A stretch of 64,000 nt of DNA from Pontibacter akesuensis (GTDB taxonomy: Bacteria > Bacteroidota > Bacteroidia > Cytophagales > Hymenobacteraceae), in NCBI RefSeq assembly GCF_001611675.1, contig NZ_CP014766.1, positions 434,001 through 498,000 of the forward strand, read 5' to 3'. Below, one piece after another: positions 35,941 to 43,502 of this stretch. Below the pieces are notes generated by a model. That model was not told where the DNA came from, ran no database searches, and saw only the letters and a program-made list of their open reading frames with translations. Position 1 is the stretch's first letter. Every line of letters begins with the position of its first letter. Made by a program: the position numbers and the translations under genes.

Positions 35941-36915
35941 ATGGCACGATATCTAACAGGAATCCAGAGCACGGGCCGACCGCACCTGGGCAACCTGCTG
36001 GGAGCAATTTTTCCTGCTATCAAGTTTTCCCAAGCCTCTGATGAAGCGGCTTTATACTTCATTGCGGACATGCACTCGCTCACTACCATCCGCGACGCTG
36101 AGGTGCTGCGGCACAACACCTACTCTGTGGCCGCTGCATGGCTTGCTTTTGGATTTGATACGGACAAACACATTTTCTACCGCCAGTCGGATGTGCCGAT
36201 GGTGACTGAGCTTACCTGGTACCTGAACTGCTTCACGCCGTTCCCGATGCTGGCCAACGCCCACTCGTTTAAGGATAAGTCAAACAGGCGCGGACTAGCC
36301 GATGTGAACGCCGGACTCTTTACGTACCCGGTGCTGATGGCAGCCGACATCCTGCTGTACGACGCAAACTTTGTGCCCGTAGGAAAAGACCAGATCCAGC
36401 ACCTGGAAATTACGCGTGACATTGCCAGCGCCTTCAACCATGTGTACGGCGACACTTTTGTGCTGCCCGAAGTGAAGGTAGACGAAACGGTGATGACGGT
36501 TCCGGGGTTGGATGGGGAGAAAATGAGTAAGTCTTACGGCAACATCATCGACATTTTTGAGGCTGACAAACCCTTGCGAAAAACCATCATGAGCATCGTG
36601 ACGGACAGTACCGCGCTGGAAGAACCAAAGAACCCGGAAACCGATACTGTATTCAAACTGTTTAGCTTACTTGCCTCGCCCGAACAGATTGAAACCATGC
36701 GCATGAATTACATTACTGGTGGCTACGGCTACGGACACGCCAAGCAGGCGTTGTATGAGCTGATTATCACCAAGTTTGCCAAAGAGCGCGAGCTGTTTAA
36801 CTACTACATGAACAACCTGCCTGAGCTGGACAAGAAACTGCTGGAAGGCGCTGCCAAGGCAAAGGCTATTGCCCAGCCGGTGCTGGAGCGCGTACGCCAG
36901 AAACTGGGTTACTAA
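35941..36915 (+). CDS. trpS: tryptophanyl-tRNA synthetase
   Basis: This class I aminoacyl-tRNA synthetase charges tRNA-Trp. It has 324 aa. The HIGH-type motif is RPHLGNLLG (~residue 16-24), and the KMSKS motif is intact in LDGEKMSKSYGN (~residue 195). Other family segments are YFIADMHSLT, NAHSFKDKSN and YPVLMAADILLYDANFVPVGKDQIQHLE. The length is typical. It is monocistronic, with an intrinsic terminator 26 bp downstream. Confidence 0.96.
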   Translation: MARYLTGIQSTGRPHLGNLLGAIFPAIKFSQASDEAALYFIADMHSLTTIRDAEVLRHNTYSVAAAWLAFGFDTDKHIFYRQSDVPMVTELTWYLNCFTPFPMLANAHSFKDKSNRRGLADVNAGLFTYPVLMAADILLYDANFVPVGKDQIQHLEITRDIASAFNHVYGDTFVLPEVKVDETVMTVPGLDGEKMSKSYGNIIDIFEADKPLRKTIMSIVTDSTALEEPKNPETDTVFKLFSLLASPEQIETMRMNYITGGYGYGHAKQALYELIITKFAKERELFNYYMNNLPELDKKLLEGAAKAKAIAQPVLERVRQKLGY

Positions 36916-36940
36916 GTATAAAATGGGGCTTTTACCTAAT

Positions 36941-36973
36941 GCGGCAGCTGAGAGATCGGCTGCCGCTTTTTCT
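36941..36973 (+). terminator. terminator of trpS
   Basis: GCGGCAGC (36941-36948) / GCTGCCGC (36959-36966), followed by TTTTTCTTT. Confidence 0.88.
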
Positions 36974-37042
36974 TTGATCATACTTGCCGCTACACTTTAA
37001 AGTATATTTTTTAAATTAAGCCTGCAACCATACTTCCCCGGC

Positions 37043-38215
37043 ATGAACAGCAGACAAGCAGTGGCAGAAAGTCCAGCGGCAACGCACACGTACACAGCGC
37101 AACGCTACCTGTCGCTTGATGTGCTGCGGGGGCTGACGGTGGCCTTGATGGTGGTAGTGAACACCCCTGGCTCCTGGAGCACCATCTACGCGCCGCTGCG
37201 GCACGCGCCCTGGCACGGCTTTACCGTAACCGATCTGGTGTTCCCGGCATTTCTTTTTGCGGTGGGCAATGCCATGAGTTTCAGCATGCGCAAGTTCTCT
37301 ATTCAACCCGACAGCGTTTTTCTGCAAAAGGTATTTAAGCGCGCGGCGCTGATCTTCTTGATTGGCGTGCTGCTCCGTTGCTTCCCCTTTGTGGCACATG
37401 CCGAAGGCGGCGGTTTGGAGCTGATCGATTTTTCTGCCGTGCGTATCATGGGGGTGCTGCAGCGCATTGCTCTCTGCTACCTGGTTGGCGCGCTGGTGGT
37501 GCATTACCTGAAAGTGAAAGGAGCCATCATCTTCAGTGCCGTGGTGCTGCTGGGCTATTGGGCGGCACTATACTTCTTTGGTGATCAGCCAGCCCCTTAC
37601 AGCTTAGAAGGAAACGCGGCCCTGAAATTTGACCTGCTCTTCTTCTCCCCCGAAATCCTTTACAAGGGCTACGGTATTCCTTTCGACCCGGAGGGATTGC
37701 TTAGCACGCTGCCTGCAGCAGTAAACGTGGTAGCCGGATACCTGGCAGGCTTGTTCGTTCAGCAACGCGGAAACAACACGGGCACCGTCTGGAGGCTTTG
37801 TCTGACGGGGGCAGTGCTGGCGGCGGTTGCGCTCGTATGGGATGTTGTGTTTCCCATCAACAAAGCCCTCTGGACAAGCTCCTACGTAGTTTACTCTGTC
37901 GCCTTAGTTATACTTGTGCTGGCCATGCTGATGCTGGTGATAGAGGTGCTGAAGTATAAAAAGTGGGTTTACTTTTTTGAGGTGTTCGGCAAAAACCCGC
38001 TGTTCATTTTCTGCATGTCCATTCTGCTCGTCAAAACCCTTAGCTTTATCAAAGTGAGCGACGACACACGCCTGGACAGTTGGATTTACCAGAACTGGTT
38101 CCTTAGCTGGGGCCAGGGAGAATTTGCCTCCCTGATGTTTGCACTAGCCTACATGCTGCTGCTTTGGCTAATGGGCTACTGGATGGACCGCCGCAGAATC
38201 TACATCAGGGTATAA
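37043..38215 (+). CDS. DUF5009/NagX-like membrane acyltransferase
   Basis: This 390-aa inner-membrane protein has about ten helices and belongs to the heparan-alpha-glucosaminide N-acetyltransferase-like (NagX/YeiB/DUF5009) group. The N-terminal signature is RYLSLDVLRGLTVALMVVVNTPG, followed by HAPWHGFTVTDLVFPAFLFAVGNAMSF, with the His residues thought to take part in acetyl transfer in HGSNAT. I also see FGKNPLFIFCMSILLVK near the C terminus. It may acetylate amino sugars at the membrane. The gene stands alone and is followed by a terminator. Confidence 0.87.
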   Translation: MNSRQAVAESPAATHTYTAQRYLSLDVLRGLTVALMVVVNTPGSWSTIYAPLRHAPWHGFTVTDLVFPAFLFAVGNAMSFSMRKFSIQPDSVFLQKVFKRAALIFLIGVLLRCFPFVAHAEGGGLELIDFSAVRIMGVLQRIALCYLVGALVVHYLKVKGAIIFSAVVLLGYWAALYFFGDQPAPYSLEGNAALKFDLLFFSPEILYKGYGIPFDPEGLLSTLPAAVNVVAGYLAGLFVQQRGNNTGTVWRLCLTGAVLAAVALVWDVVFPINKALWTSSYVVYSVALVILVLAMLMLVIEVLKYKKWVYFFEVFGKNPLFIFCMSILLVKTLSFIKVSDDTRLDSWIYQNWFLSWGQGEFASLMFALAYMLLLWLMGYWMDRRRIYIRV

Positions 38216-38230
38216 AATGCACTAAAGCAA

Positions 38231-38263
38231 AAAGGCCTGCCGGATGTTCCGACAGGCCTTTTT
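38231..38263. terminator. bidirectional terminator
   Basis: AAAGGCCTGCCGG (38231-38243) pairs with CCGACAGGCCTTT (38249-38261) with one mismatch. T and A runs on the two sides serve both converging genes. Confidence 0.82.
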
Positions 38264-38283
38264 CATATATTACTTTACTAGGC

Positions 38284-38868
38284 TTACGATCCGTAATAAC
38301 GGGTATAGTTCTCGTTATATTCGTTGTCGTCCAGCATGTTATCGTTGTTTGCATCCCACTGCCCAAATATGCCGTCAGAATACTCACGCTCGTCAATCAT
38401 GTTGTCCTGGTTTCTGTCCCACTCGGTACGGAAGTTACTTTTGCCCATACCTGTTCTAAACTCATTCTGGTCCAGGTTGTTATCGCGGTTAGTATCCCAA
38501 TCTTGCCAGTTCTGGTTTTCCATTCCGAAGTTGTTGGCAGATGTACGCCACTCGTTCTCATCCAACATGTTGTCGTCGTTTTCATCCCAGGTGCTGAAGA
38601 AGCTGTCGTTAAACTCGTTTTCGTCCAGCATGTTGTCATCGTTGGCATCCCAGCCACCAAAGCGTTGGGTTGAGGTGAAATTGCTGTTGAAGTTCTCGTT
38701 ATCGTAGGTGGTACCCATTGCCTCATCCTCCACTTCTGTTTCAACTGCAGCAGCATCCGTTGTATCAAGCGTTGTATTTTCGCCACCACAGGCTACTAAA
38801 CCAGCTAAAAGTGTAAAGCAAAGTCCGTTTCCGATGTATTTGAATAATTTAATTTCTCTCGTTTTCAT
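38284..38868 (-). CDS. lipoprotein with five EF-hand-like calcium loops
   Basis: This 194-aa lipoprotein has its lipobox Cys in GLVACGG (about residue 27), then an acidic Thr/Glu-rich linker. Five EF-hand-type loops follow, each starting with Trp-Asp: WDANDDNMLDENEF, WDENDDNMLDENEW, WDTNRDNNLDQNEF, WDRNQDNMIDEREY, WDANNDNMLDDNEY. Positions 1, 3, 5, 9 and 12 keep oxygen ligands, but position 6, normally Gly, is Asn in all five. The spacing between loops is 26 to 35 residues. It probably binds Ca2+ at the cell surface. On the minus strand TAATTTTG (38897-38890) matches a -7 element. Confidence 0.85.
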   Translation of the reverse strand: MKTREIKLFKYIGNGLCFTLLAGLVACGGENTTLDTTDAAAVETEVEDEAMGTTYDNENFNSNFTSTQRFGGWDANDDNMLDENEFNDSFFSTWDENDDNMLDENEWRTSANNFGMENQNWQDWDTNRDNNLDQNEFRTGMGKSNFRTEWDRNQDNMIDEREYSDGIFGQWDANNDNMLDDNEYNENYTRYYGS

Positions 38869-39139
38869 AGTTTTAGTGTTTTTCGTTTACAAAATTATAC
38901 ATACTTGAATGTACGAGTGTAGCCCCTCCAAGGGTTATAAACTCTCCTCAGCAACAGCAAAGCAGCAGCTTTGGCAAACACCAAATCCAATAATATCAAA
39001 TAGTCAAGCTGTTACAATTCAAGAAGAGGCACCTTTTAACACCCGCTACTGCCTTCAGCGGGTAAAGGGCGTAAAAAAAGCACCTACTGCTGCCGGGGCA
39101 ACTGCAAGTGCAACCTTTATACTAGAGTAGCTGAATTGC

Positions 39140-39505
39140 TTATTCCTCCAGTATCACTAGATCGGCGGAGGCACGGTTAAGTGCAATTGGAATATCATTG
39201 ATTACGGCCGTGCGTATGAGTGTCTGGATATCATGCTCGTGGCCGTGGGGCGTTTCGGCATCGATAAAGAAGATAATCTTCTGTACTTCGCCCTGTAGTA
39301 TTTTAGCAGCCAACAGAATATCGCCGCCGCTGGGGCCATGCCCAAAAGGCTGCACATTCAGGTCGAGCATGTCGTTTAGCAGCTTTGAGGTGTTCGACGT
39401 ACCAATGAGGTTATGCTCTGCCAGCACGTCACGGTGCATCTTGGCCCAGTTCAGCAATTCATTTTTACGTCCGTTGTGCGCTATGAGAGCAATGGTAGTT
39501 TTCAT
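39140..39505 (-). CDS. mgsA: methylglyoxal synthase
   Basis: This converts dihydroxyacetone phosphate to methylglyoxal plus phosphate, a bypass of lower glycolysis. It has 121 aa, shorter than the ~150 of E. coli but normal for a core MGS domain. I see the phosphate-binding GTSNTSKLL, the catalytic Asp region FGHGPSGGDILLAAKI and the His-containing PHGHEHDIQTLIRTAV, then IPIALNRASADLVI. The PHGHEHD insertion differs from the usual PHEHD/PHDPD. It is monocistronic. Confidence 0.88.
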   Translation of the reverse strand: MKTTIALIAHNGRKNELLNWAKMHRDVLAEHNLIGTSNTSKLLNDMLDLNVQPFGHGPSGGDILLAAKILQGEVQKIIFFIDAETPHGHEHDIQTLIRTAVINDIPIALNRASADLVILEE

Positions 39506-39696
39506 GTGGGTTGAGTTTTTAGATTGGCTCTGTTCTGAATGGCTCGCCTTAAATATACAGCTTTTTTATTACTGAGGGCATGGAACAAACTTAGAAGGTA
39601 TTTTAAAGATGCCTTCACCTGGCTTAGCTGCACAGTATGATGGCTATACTTGTCTTCGCAGTAACGGTAGCCAGGTGGCAACCGCCGTCGTACTTT

Positions 39697-40053
39697 CTAA
39701 ATTAAGGCCGCCATTTTACTTTCCATCCGGGAAAGAACATCCAGAAACTCCTCCGACCTGTTTTCCAACTCGCGGAAGCCTTCGTGGGCCTCCTCGATTT
39801 TGCCTCCCTGGTACAGGCTAACCAGGTGCCGCACCATGCCATCAATCTCCTGCTGCAGTTTTCCCAGCTTTTTCAGCTCCGGCACATCCTGGTAACGCAC
39901 AAAACCGATCGTGCTGAACCAGGAAGACACAGGTCCTGCGCTGGAGAAAAAAGCACCGTCGTAGTTGCCGCCATAAAGCACTGACCTTACCTTCGATTTG
40001 AAAAGGATGTGCTTTATTCTCAACTGCTGGCAATCTATCTGGGCCTGGTTCAT
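39697..40053 (-). CDS. stand-alone CZB-like (chemoreceptor zinc-binding) protein
   Basis: This 118-aa all-helical protein resembles the chemoreceptor zinc-binding domain. It has the first His in RIKHILFKSKVRSVL, the Trp-containing GPVSSWF, a His in VRHLVSLYQGGKIEEAHEGF (two more) and a C-terminal helix. The usual Cys before the Trp segment (CxLGxW) is missing; Gly-Pro-Val stands there. No receptor or kinase domain is attached. It lies 33 bp after a PAS protein gene on the same strand, so the two form an operon and may be a split sensor. The family call is by pattern and moderate. Confidence 0.68.
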   Translation of the reverse strand: MNQAQIDCQQLRIKHILFKSKVRSVLYGGNYDGAFFSSAGPVSSWFSTIGFVRYQDVPELKKLGKLQQEIDGMVRHLVSLYQGGKIEEAHEGFRELENRSEEFLDVLSRMESKMAALI

Positions 40054-40086
40054 CTATTCCTTACCTGTCCGTATCCGTTCGTTAAT

Positions 40087-41346
40087 TCAGGCGTTTTGCG
40101 TGTCCCTTTGGTTAAGCTGACGTCTCAGCAGTACCCGCTCAGTTACCTCGTAGCCGAACACAATAATGCCGGTAATTTTTCCCTCCTCGAGCAAAGGCTG
40201 ATAGGTTGTGGTAAAGAACCGCTCCTCCTCTTTTCCTGTCGCCTCCCAATCCATCCAAACGGATATCTCGTCGGCTACAAAAGCTTTGCCCGTAGCATAA
40301 ACATTATCGAGAATGGCAATGTAGCCTTGCTCTCCCACCTCAGGAACCGTCTCTGCCAGCGTACGGCCGATAAACTCCCGGTTAGGCCACAGCCGCTGAA
40401 AATGGGGGTTCACGAGCGTAAACCGATGCTCAGGGCCTTTCATGATGGCAAACACGGCAGGGGTCTGCATCACTATTCTTTCTAAAGTTAGGCGCTCAGC
40501 CTCGGCTTTCTGGTAGGCCGCAGCCACCTGATCAGAGAGTGCCGCCATCTGCTCGTTGGAGGCCAGCAATTCCGCTACCATCAACTTAGTGTCATGTATG
40601 TCGGCGGTGCTGCCAATCCGCATCACCAGCTTCTGCTTCTCATCCAGCATGGGCTGGCTCTTGATCAGGTGCCAACGGTAGCGCCCATCTTTTCCCTTTA
40701 CCCGGGCCTCCACCTGGTACTCGCCGTTGTTTTGAAGCGCCACGTTCACCTGCCGCATCATCCCTTCCAGGTCATCCGGGTGAATCACTTTCTTCCAGGC
40801 ATTGCCCAGCAACTCCTCAAAGGCAAGGCCGGTATAATTCAGCCATCGCTGATTCACAAAATTTACCTGCCCGGCACCATCGGCCGTGTGAATGAGTTGG
40901 GCCACCATGTCCGTCATAAACCGGAACTTATCTTCGCTTGCCTCTTGGGCGCGCTTAGCCAGTTCCCGCTCGGTTACATCATCTGTTTTCTGGATCAGGT
41001 ATTTCACCTGCCCCTGCGCATCGAGCACCGGTGTATGCGATGCCTCCCAATACCGCTCCTCAAAGGAGCCGTCGGGCCGTTTAAGGTCATAGCGCAACAG
41101 TGCCAGATAATCAACCTTCTTTGTCTGCAGGGCCCTGTCCAGCGATTTCTTCACCGGGTTCTCTTCGTAGGGTATATCCTTTTCGGGAAATGCATCCAGT
41201 ATAAATCTGAGCCCAACAATATCGTCCCGCTCGCGCATAGTCACGCGGAGGTAGGCATCTGTCGCAGCCAGTATGGTATAATCAGGTTCTGGTGCCAGTA
41301 TGACCAAGGTATCTGGAACACTCGCGAACAGCTCTTCAAAATTCAT
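40087..41346 (-). CDS. multi-PAS-domain sensor protein without output domain
   Basis: This 419-aa cytoplasmic protein starts at the ATG at 41346 (MNFEELFASVPDTLVILAPEPDY); the frame is open to 41421. Three PAS domains are visible: ~1-135 (VILAPEPDYTILAATDAYLRV), ~145-265 (NFVNQRWLNYTGLAFEELLGNAW with a clear PAC segment) and ~290-410 (VFAIMKGPEHRFTLVNPHF). A coiled segment joins the second and third. No histidine kinase, GGDEF or DNA-binding domain follows; it ends shortly after the third PAS (RVLLRRQLNQRDTQNA). It is co-transcribed with the CZB-like gene, its probable partner. Confidence 0.85.
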   Translation of the reverse strand: MNFEELFASVPDTLVILAPEPDYTILAATDAYLRVTMRERDDIVGLRFILDAFPEKDIPYEENPVKKSLDRALQTKKVDYLALLRYDLKRPDGSFEERYWEASHTPVLDAQGQVKYLIQKTDDVTERELAKRAQEASEDKFRFMTDMVAQLIHTADGAGQVNFVNQRWLNYTGLAFEELLGNAWKKVIHPDDLEGMMRQVNVALQNNGEYQVEARVKGKDGRYRWHLIKSQPMLDEKQKLVMRIGSTADIHDTKLMVAELLASNEQMAALSDQVAAAYQKAEAERLTLERIVMQTPAVFAIMKGPEHRFTLVNPHFQRLWPNREFIGRTLAETVPEVGEQGYIAILDNVYATGKAFVADEISVWMDWEATGKEEERFFTTTYQPLLEEGKITGIIVFGYEVTERVLLRRQLNQRDTQNA

Positions 41347-41650
41347 AAGATTCAGGCTTGCGTACGAATAAGCGACGGTATTTGCGTTGATAGAAACCTT
41401 CGGGAAAACCCGAAAGATCAAACAAACACCAGCGCGTAAGTTGTGCTTGCAATAAGTGTGTAAAGGTACAGCAGATATTTTACTTTATGCCTGCCGCTTT
41501 TGTTTTGATGAAAGCCCCAACGCAATACATTCTCCGCGAAAGCAAGCATAAAAAAACCGTACGCACCCACACCAAAAGGTAAGGATGCGTACGGCAAGTA
41601 TAGGGAGCGGCAAAAATCTTTCGCCGCCGGGATGATCCTGCTATAATAAT
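41347..41650. other. 304-bp intergenic region
   Basis: It carries the terminator of the acidic-protein gene (41550-41594), a heptamer copy (AAGTATA at 41596) and the upstream region of the PAS gene. A 43-codon minus-strand frame (41548-41418) with one hydrophobic stretch is open, but I do not regard it as a gene. Confidence 0.5.
41550..41594 (-). terminator. terminator of the acidic-protein gene
   Basis: CCGTACGCA (41557-41565) and TGCGTACGG (41586-41594) form a 9-bp stem. On the minus strand it is followed by a T run (A run at 41550-41556). Confidence 0.8.
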
Positions 41651-42049
41651 TTACTCGGCGGTCCAAAGAACGCGCTCCTGGTCAGACAGGATAAGCAGGA
41701 TTCGGGGCGGGTTGGCCACCAGCACCAGGCGCATCTCCACACCGGGGAAAGAGTCAGACTCCACCCACACGCCTTCCTTCTCATCTTCCTCTAGGGCAGC
41801 CTCAGGATCCAGGGTGCTGGCCAGGTAAGCGGTCGGCAGCAGGATGTCGGCATCAGACTTTATCTTGCCGTGCACATCCTCCAGCACATCCTCCAGCTCG
41901 TCGCCGTATTCTTCGTTAAAATCGTCTTCCAGGTCGTGCAGCTCTTCTTCTATGTCATCATAGCGTGCATCGTTGTAGTCAAGTTTGCCTAGCTCTTGCT
42001 TTTTCTCCAGGATGGCCACAATGGACTCGTTCAGGGCTTTTGCGTTCAT
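41651..42049 (-). CDS. hypothetical acidic protein
   Basis: This 132-aa cytoplasmic protein starts at the ATG at 42049 (MNAKALNESIVAILEKKQELG); the frame is open to 42097. It is strongly acidic, with DIEEELHDLEDDFNEEYGDELEDVLEDVH around residues 30-55, and has a beta-rich C-terminal half (GVEMRLVLVANPPRILLILSDQERVLW). There is no signal peptide or known motif. I do not recognise a family with a function; similar proteins seem to occur in Cytophagales. It has its own terminator. Confidence 0.75.
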   Translation of the reverse strand: MNAKALNESIVAILEKKQELGKLDYNDARYDDIEEELHDLEDDFNEEYGDELEDVLEDVHGKIKSDADILLPTAYLASTLDPEAALEEDEKEGVWVESDSFPGVEMRLVLVANPPRILLILSDQERVLWTAE

Positions 42050-42194
42050 GTTGTCTCGTTTTTTTACAAAGTTGACAACATGCCGTAGCAATTGCAAGTA
42101 TTCGGATTGATAATTTGCCCGACCGGCGCTGCTTTTAATACTGGCAAAAAAACAGTATTTTTACCCTAACATCACCTAAAAACCACTCAAAACT

Positions 42195-43319
42195 ATGGCA
42201 ACAGATACCTTACAGGCCAAAGCAACGGCTACTGATATTCTCCCCCTCAACGGCACCGATCACATCGAGTTTTATGTGGGAAACGCTAAGCAGGCGGCTC
42301 ACTTTTACCAGACCGCCTTCGGCTTTAAACTCGTAGCCTATGCCGGCCCGGAAACAGGCGTGCGCGACCGTGCCTCCTATGTGCTGCAGCAGGAGAAGAT
42401 CCGCTTTGTGTTCACCACGGCTATCAGCCCTGATTCTGACATTGCGCGCCACGTGCACCAGCACGGCGACGGCGTGAAGGTGCTGGCCCTGTGGGTAGAT
42501 GATGCCGAAGAAGCGTTCAGGGGAACAGTGGCGCGTGGCGCAAAGCCTGCCCTGGAGCCGAAGACTCTGACAGACGAGCACGGCGAGGTGAAGCTGGCCT
42601 CTATCCAAACCTACGGTGAAACCATCCATACCTTTGTGGAGCGCAAAAACTACAGCGGGCCGTTTATGCCCGGCTATGTTGCCCGCACCACCGAATTGGA
42701 GGTTCAGCCCGCCGGCCTGAAGTATGTAGACCACTGCGTGGGAAACGTGGAGTTGGGTAAGATGAACGAGTGGGTGAAGTTTTATGAGGATGTGATGGGC
42801 TTTAAGCTGCTGCTCACCTTTGACGACAACGACATCAGCACTGAGTACACGGCCCTCATGTCGAAGGTAGTGTCAAACGGCAACGGCTACATTAAATTCC
42901 CAATAAACGAGCCGGCTGAAGGCAAGAAAAAGTCGCAGATTGACGAATACCTGGAGTTTTACCGAGGGGCTGGTGTGCAGCACATCGCCGTCGCTACTAA
43001 TGATATCCTGGAGACGGTAAGCAACCTGCGCAGCCGCGGTGTGGAGTTCCTGCGCGTGCCGGACACCTACTACGAGGACCTGCTTGACCGCGTGGGCCAC
43101 ATCGACGAGGACATGGAAGACCTAAAGCGCCTGAACCTGCTGGTAGACCGCGACGATGAAGGCTACCTGCTCCAGATTTTCACCAAACCCGTGGAGGACC
43201 GCCCGACAGTATTCTTTGAGATTATTCAGCGAAAGGGAGCTAAATCCTTTGGCAAGGGCAACTTTAAGGCGCTGTTTGAGGCCATAGAGCGCGAGCAGGC
43301 GCTGCGAGGCAACCTTTAG
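42195..43319 (+). CDS. hppD: 4-hydroxyphenylpyruvate dioxygenase
   Basis: This non-haem iron enzyme converts 4-hydroxyphenylpyruvate to homogentisate in tyrosine breakdown. It has 374 aa in two glyoxalase-like halves. The iron ligands lie in VDHCVGNV (~residue 180), QHIAVAT (~residue 265) and the Glu of VFFEIIQRKG (~residue 345). The N-terminal half begins GTDHIEFYVGNAKQAAHFY. Homogentisate dioxygenase and the later steps are not in the window. It is monocistronic here. Confidence 0.96.
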   Translation: MATDTLQAKATATDILPLNGTDHIEFYVGNAKQAAHFYQTAFGFKLVAYAGPETGVRDRASYVLQQEKIRFVFTTAISPDSDIARHVHQHGDGVKVLALWVDDAEEAFRGTVARGAKPALEPKTLTDEHGEVKLASIQTYGETIHTFVERKNYSGPFMPGYVARTTELEVQPAGLKYVDHCVGNVELGKMNEWVKFYEDVMGFKLLLTFDDNDISTEYTALMSKVVSNGNGYIKFPINEPAEGKKKSQIDEYLEFYRGAGVQHIAVATNDILETVSNLRSRGVEFLRVPDTYYEDLLDRVGHIDEDMEDLKRLNLLVDRDDEGYLLQIFTKPVEDRPTVFFEIIQRKGAKSFGKGNFKALFEAIEREQALRGNL

Positions 43320-43502
43320 GCTAAAAATGGAGTATAGCCGCGTGTAATTGTGGCTTAAATCTATTTATTTTGATATTGTAATATTTCACACCAGTTCTTC
43401 CGCTGCACGGGTTGCAAAGCAAGGGCTGGTGTGATTTTTTGTCTTCTCTTCATTCCGATTTTATACTTTAAATCACCTGCCGCCACGGCAGCAACTTATA
43501 CT

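Noticed and set aside
38909-39130. 73-codon plus-strand frame before mgsA
   Set aside because: No ribosome site, no family resemblance, and polar low-complexity content.
41418-41666. 82-codon minus-strand frame with a hydrophobic end
   Set aside because: It reads through the terminator of the acidic-protein gene; the shorter 43-codon version has no supporting context.
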